A DNA stretch of 64,000 nt. Source: Actinacidiphila yanglinensis. Its GTDB lineage: Bacteria > Actinomycetota > Actinomycetes > Streptomycetales > Streptomycetaceae. Numbering within the stretch: position 1 is the stretch's first letter; each line of letters opens with the position of its first letter. The stretch covers positions 496,001 through 560,000 of the forward strand of contig NZ_FNVU01000001.1 of assembly GCF_900107965.1 (NCBI RefSeq). The letters are read 5' to 3'. The notes below the pieces were generated by a model. It was not told where the DNA came from and did not search any database. It saw nothing but the letters and a program-made list of their open reading frames with translations. This document shows, piece by piece, positions 62,485 through 64,000 of the stretch. Position numbers and translations under genes: made by a program.

Positions 62485-63291
62485 TCACTGCTTGTCGAAC
62501 CGGGGCCGGTCCTGCGGCTGCCCCTGTGCGCCCTGGCCGCTCTGGCCGGACTGGCCGCCTTCGATCGCCGGGGTGCTGCCACTGCTGCCACCGGCCAGCT
62601 CCGCCTTCATCCGCTGCAGCTCCAGCTCGACGTCGCTGCCGCCGGAGAGCCGGTCCAGCTCCGCCTGGAGGTCGTCCTTGGCGAGCCCGCTCGGGTCGTC
62701 CAGGGCGCCGGAGGCCATCAGCTCGTCGAGGGCGCCGGCCCGCGCGCGCAGCTGCTCGGTCTTGTCCTCGGCACGCTGGATCGCCATGCCGACGTCGCCC
62801 ATCTCCTCGGAGATGCCGGAGAACGCCTCGCCGATCTGCGTCTGCGCCTGCGCCGCGGTGTAGGTGGCCTTGATGGTCTCCTTCTTCGTGCGGAAGGCGT
62901 CCACCTTGGCCTGCAGCCGCTGGGAGGCGAGCGTGAGCTTCTCCTCCTCGCCCTGGAGCTGCGTGTGCTGCGTCTCCAGGTCGGTCACCTGCTGCTGGAG
63001 CGCGGCCCGGCGGGACAGCGCCTCGCGGGCCAGGTCCTCCCGGCCGAGCGCGAGCGCCTTGCGGCCCTGGTCCTCGTAGGTCGATGACTTCTTCTGCAGC
63101 TCGTTGAGCTGCAGTTCCAGCCGCTTGCGGGACGTGGCCACGTCGGCCACCCCTCGTCGCACCTTCTGCAGCAGCTCCAGCTGCTTCTGGTACGAGTAGT
63201 CGAGGGTCTCGCGCGGGTCCTCGGCCCGGTCCAGGGCCTTGTTGGCCTTCGCGCGGAAGATCATTCCCATCCGCTTCATGACACCGCTCAT
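62485..63291 (-). CDS. pspA: PspA/IM30 family phage-shock protein
   Basis: 268 residues. MSGVMKRMGMIFRAKANKAL (N-terminal amphipathic helix) followed by a long coiled coil (for example LEKQLNELQKKS-type RLELQLNELQKKSSTYEDQG) and QIGEAFSGISEEMGDVGMAI. C-terminal Gly/Ser/Gln-rich tail. Binds stressed membranes; ESCRT-III-like polymer. ATG at 63291. Divergent from the DUF3043 gene 195 bp away. Confidence 0.96.
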   Translation of the reverse strand: MSGVMKRMGMIFRAKANKALDRAEDPRETLDYSYQKQLELLQKVRRGVADVATSRKRLELQLNELQKKSSTYEDQGRKALALGREDLAREALSRRAALQQQVTDLETQHTQLQGEEEKLTLASQRLQAKVDAFRTKKETIKATYTAAQAQTQIGEAFSGISEEMGDVGMAIQRAEDKTEQLRARAGALDELMASGALDDPSGLAKDDLQAELDRLSGGSDVELELQRMKAELAGGSSGSTPAIEGGQSGQSGQGAQGQPQDRPRFDKQ

Positions 63292-63486
63292 GGGCCTCGC
63301 GCGCCCCCTTCTCGGCAACTGCTCCAGCACCTCTACAGACCCCAGCCTACGGGCCCTGGTTCCATTACCGCACTGTTCGGGAGCGGATACGGTCATCCGT
63401 AGGGACGATCACGGTTCGGTGACCTAGGGCCCAAGGAGTAGGTGAGGGGCTGGGGTGCGGGGCCGGAAGCACGTAACCTGGGAGAT

Positions 63487-64000
63487 GTGTTCCGACGTCG
63501 TTCCCAAGATGAGCAGGCCCAGAGCGCCAGTAACTCGGTGCTGCTGGAGGACCAGCCGCGCGACCCGCAGGCTCCCAAGGGTCGCCCCACGCCCAAGCGC
63601 AGCGATGCGCAGAGCCAGCGCCGCAAGGCGGTGAGCACCCCGAAGGACCGCAAGTCCGCCGCCAAGTCGGCCAGGGATGCCCGCCGGGTCGACATGGCCA
63701 AGCAGCGCGAGGCGCTGGCCGGCGGTGACGAGCGCTATCTGCCGCCGCGCGACAAGGGCCCGGTGCGCAAGTACGTGCGGGACTACGTCGACTCCCGCTA
63801 CCGCGTCGCCGAGTTCTTCCTGCCGCTGGCGGTCGTCATCCTGGTGCTGAGCATCGCCGGCTCGCTGCAGGACCTGTCGCTGCTGCTGTGGCTGGTCGTC
63901 ATCGTGGCGATCGTGATCGACTCCGTGGTGACCACCATCCTGCTCAAGCGCCAGCTGCGGCAGCGCTTCGAGGGCAAGGACCTCAAGGGTGCGACGGCCT
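63487..64000 (+). CDS. DUF3043 membrane protein, 3' end outside window
   Basis: At least 171 residues to the window edge; incomplete. Basic, disordered N-terminus (FRRRSQDEQAQ, RKAVSTPKDRKSAAKS), then two TM segments (RVAEFFLPLAVVILVLSIAG and SLLLWLVVIVAIVIDSVVTT). DUF3043 is an actinobacterial family of unknown function. GTG at 63487, with GGAGA upstream. Confidence 0.93.
   Translation, partial: MFRRRSQDEQAQSASNSVLLEDQPRDPQAPKGRPTPKRSDAQSQRRKAVSTPKDRKSAAKSARDARRVDMAKQREALAGGDERYLPPRDKGPVRKYVRDYVDSRYRVAEFFLPLAVVILVLSIAGSLQDLSLLLWLVVIVAIVIDSVVTTILLKRQLRQRFEGKDLKGATA

Noticed and set aside
1..64000. tRNA or rRNA genes
   Set aside because: No cloverleaf-like or ribosomal RNA sequence was recognised by eye; a dedicated tRNA scan would settle it.

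Overview
The window is a stretch of high-GC (mostly above 70 %) actinobacterial chromosome. GTG starts are common, third codon positions are almost always G or C, and many gene pairs overlap by 4 bp. Gene content and order match the core chromosome of Streptomyces and close relatives: glnII, glnA, RDD and DUF4191 proteins, lipA-lipB, aceE, GntR, sucB, lpdA, pepA, cobS, a two-component system, pspA and a DUF3043 gene. No tRNA, rRNA, CRISPR array, prophage or complete insertion sequence was found. The assignment to Streptomyces or a sister genus is inferred from gene content.

Region 1 (1-11.6 kb): the 5' part of a maltose-type binding lipoprotein with a LacI-family operator; an acetyltransferase; a large membrane protein with a sigma-factor-like N-terminus; glutamine synthetase II (glnII) with GlnR half-sites; a Gfo/Idh/MocA oxidoreductase; a truncated haemoglobin; a quinone-oxidoreductase-like enzyme; a small HTH/Clp-N operon with an apparently leaderless promoter between paired dyads; and a membrane-anchored class-A-beta-lactamase-like protein.

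Region 2 (11.9-23 kb): MarR regulator with two strong palindromes and a divergent EamA permease that is frameshifted; NAD(P)-binding protein; secreted DD-peptidase-like hydrolase; an apparent gene remnant; an AAC(6')-like acetyltransferase; a heterodimeric ABC exporter whose two nucleotide sites have degenerated in complementary ways; a probable Zur-controlled pair of zinc-free ribosomal proteins (L33, L31); and an ABC-2 transporter.

Region 3 (23-34 kb): a NarL-type two-component system; an 895-residue protein joining a cytoplasmic STAND/NB-ARC-like ATPase to an extracellular Ig/InlB-like part; an epimerase; an Fpg/Nei glycosylase whose start lies inside the end of an MFS gene; a CGNR regulator; VOC, PhzF and thioesterase proteins.

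Region 4 (34-55 kb): central metabolism. glnA has canonical GlnR boxes. lipA and lipB make lipoate, which the sucB-encoded E2 needs, and aceE (E1), sucB (E2) and lpdA (E3) follow with a GntR regulator between E1 and E2. This section also holds a 3 x 116-bp tandem repeat.

Region 5 (55-64 kb): cobS, a DEDDh exonuclease, a DUF1707 protein, a secreted GH54-like arabinofuranosidase with a ricin-type lectin, and an envelope-stress cluster (histidine kinase, response regulator, PspA-associated protein, PspA) followed by a divergent DUF3043 membrane protein cut by the window end.

The strongest leads are the transmembrane STAND fusion, the HTH/Clp-N promoter, the Zur-box ribosomal pair, the asymmetric ABC exporter and the dyad upstream of aceE.
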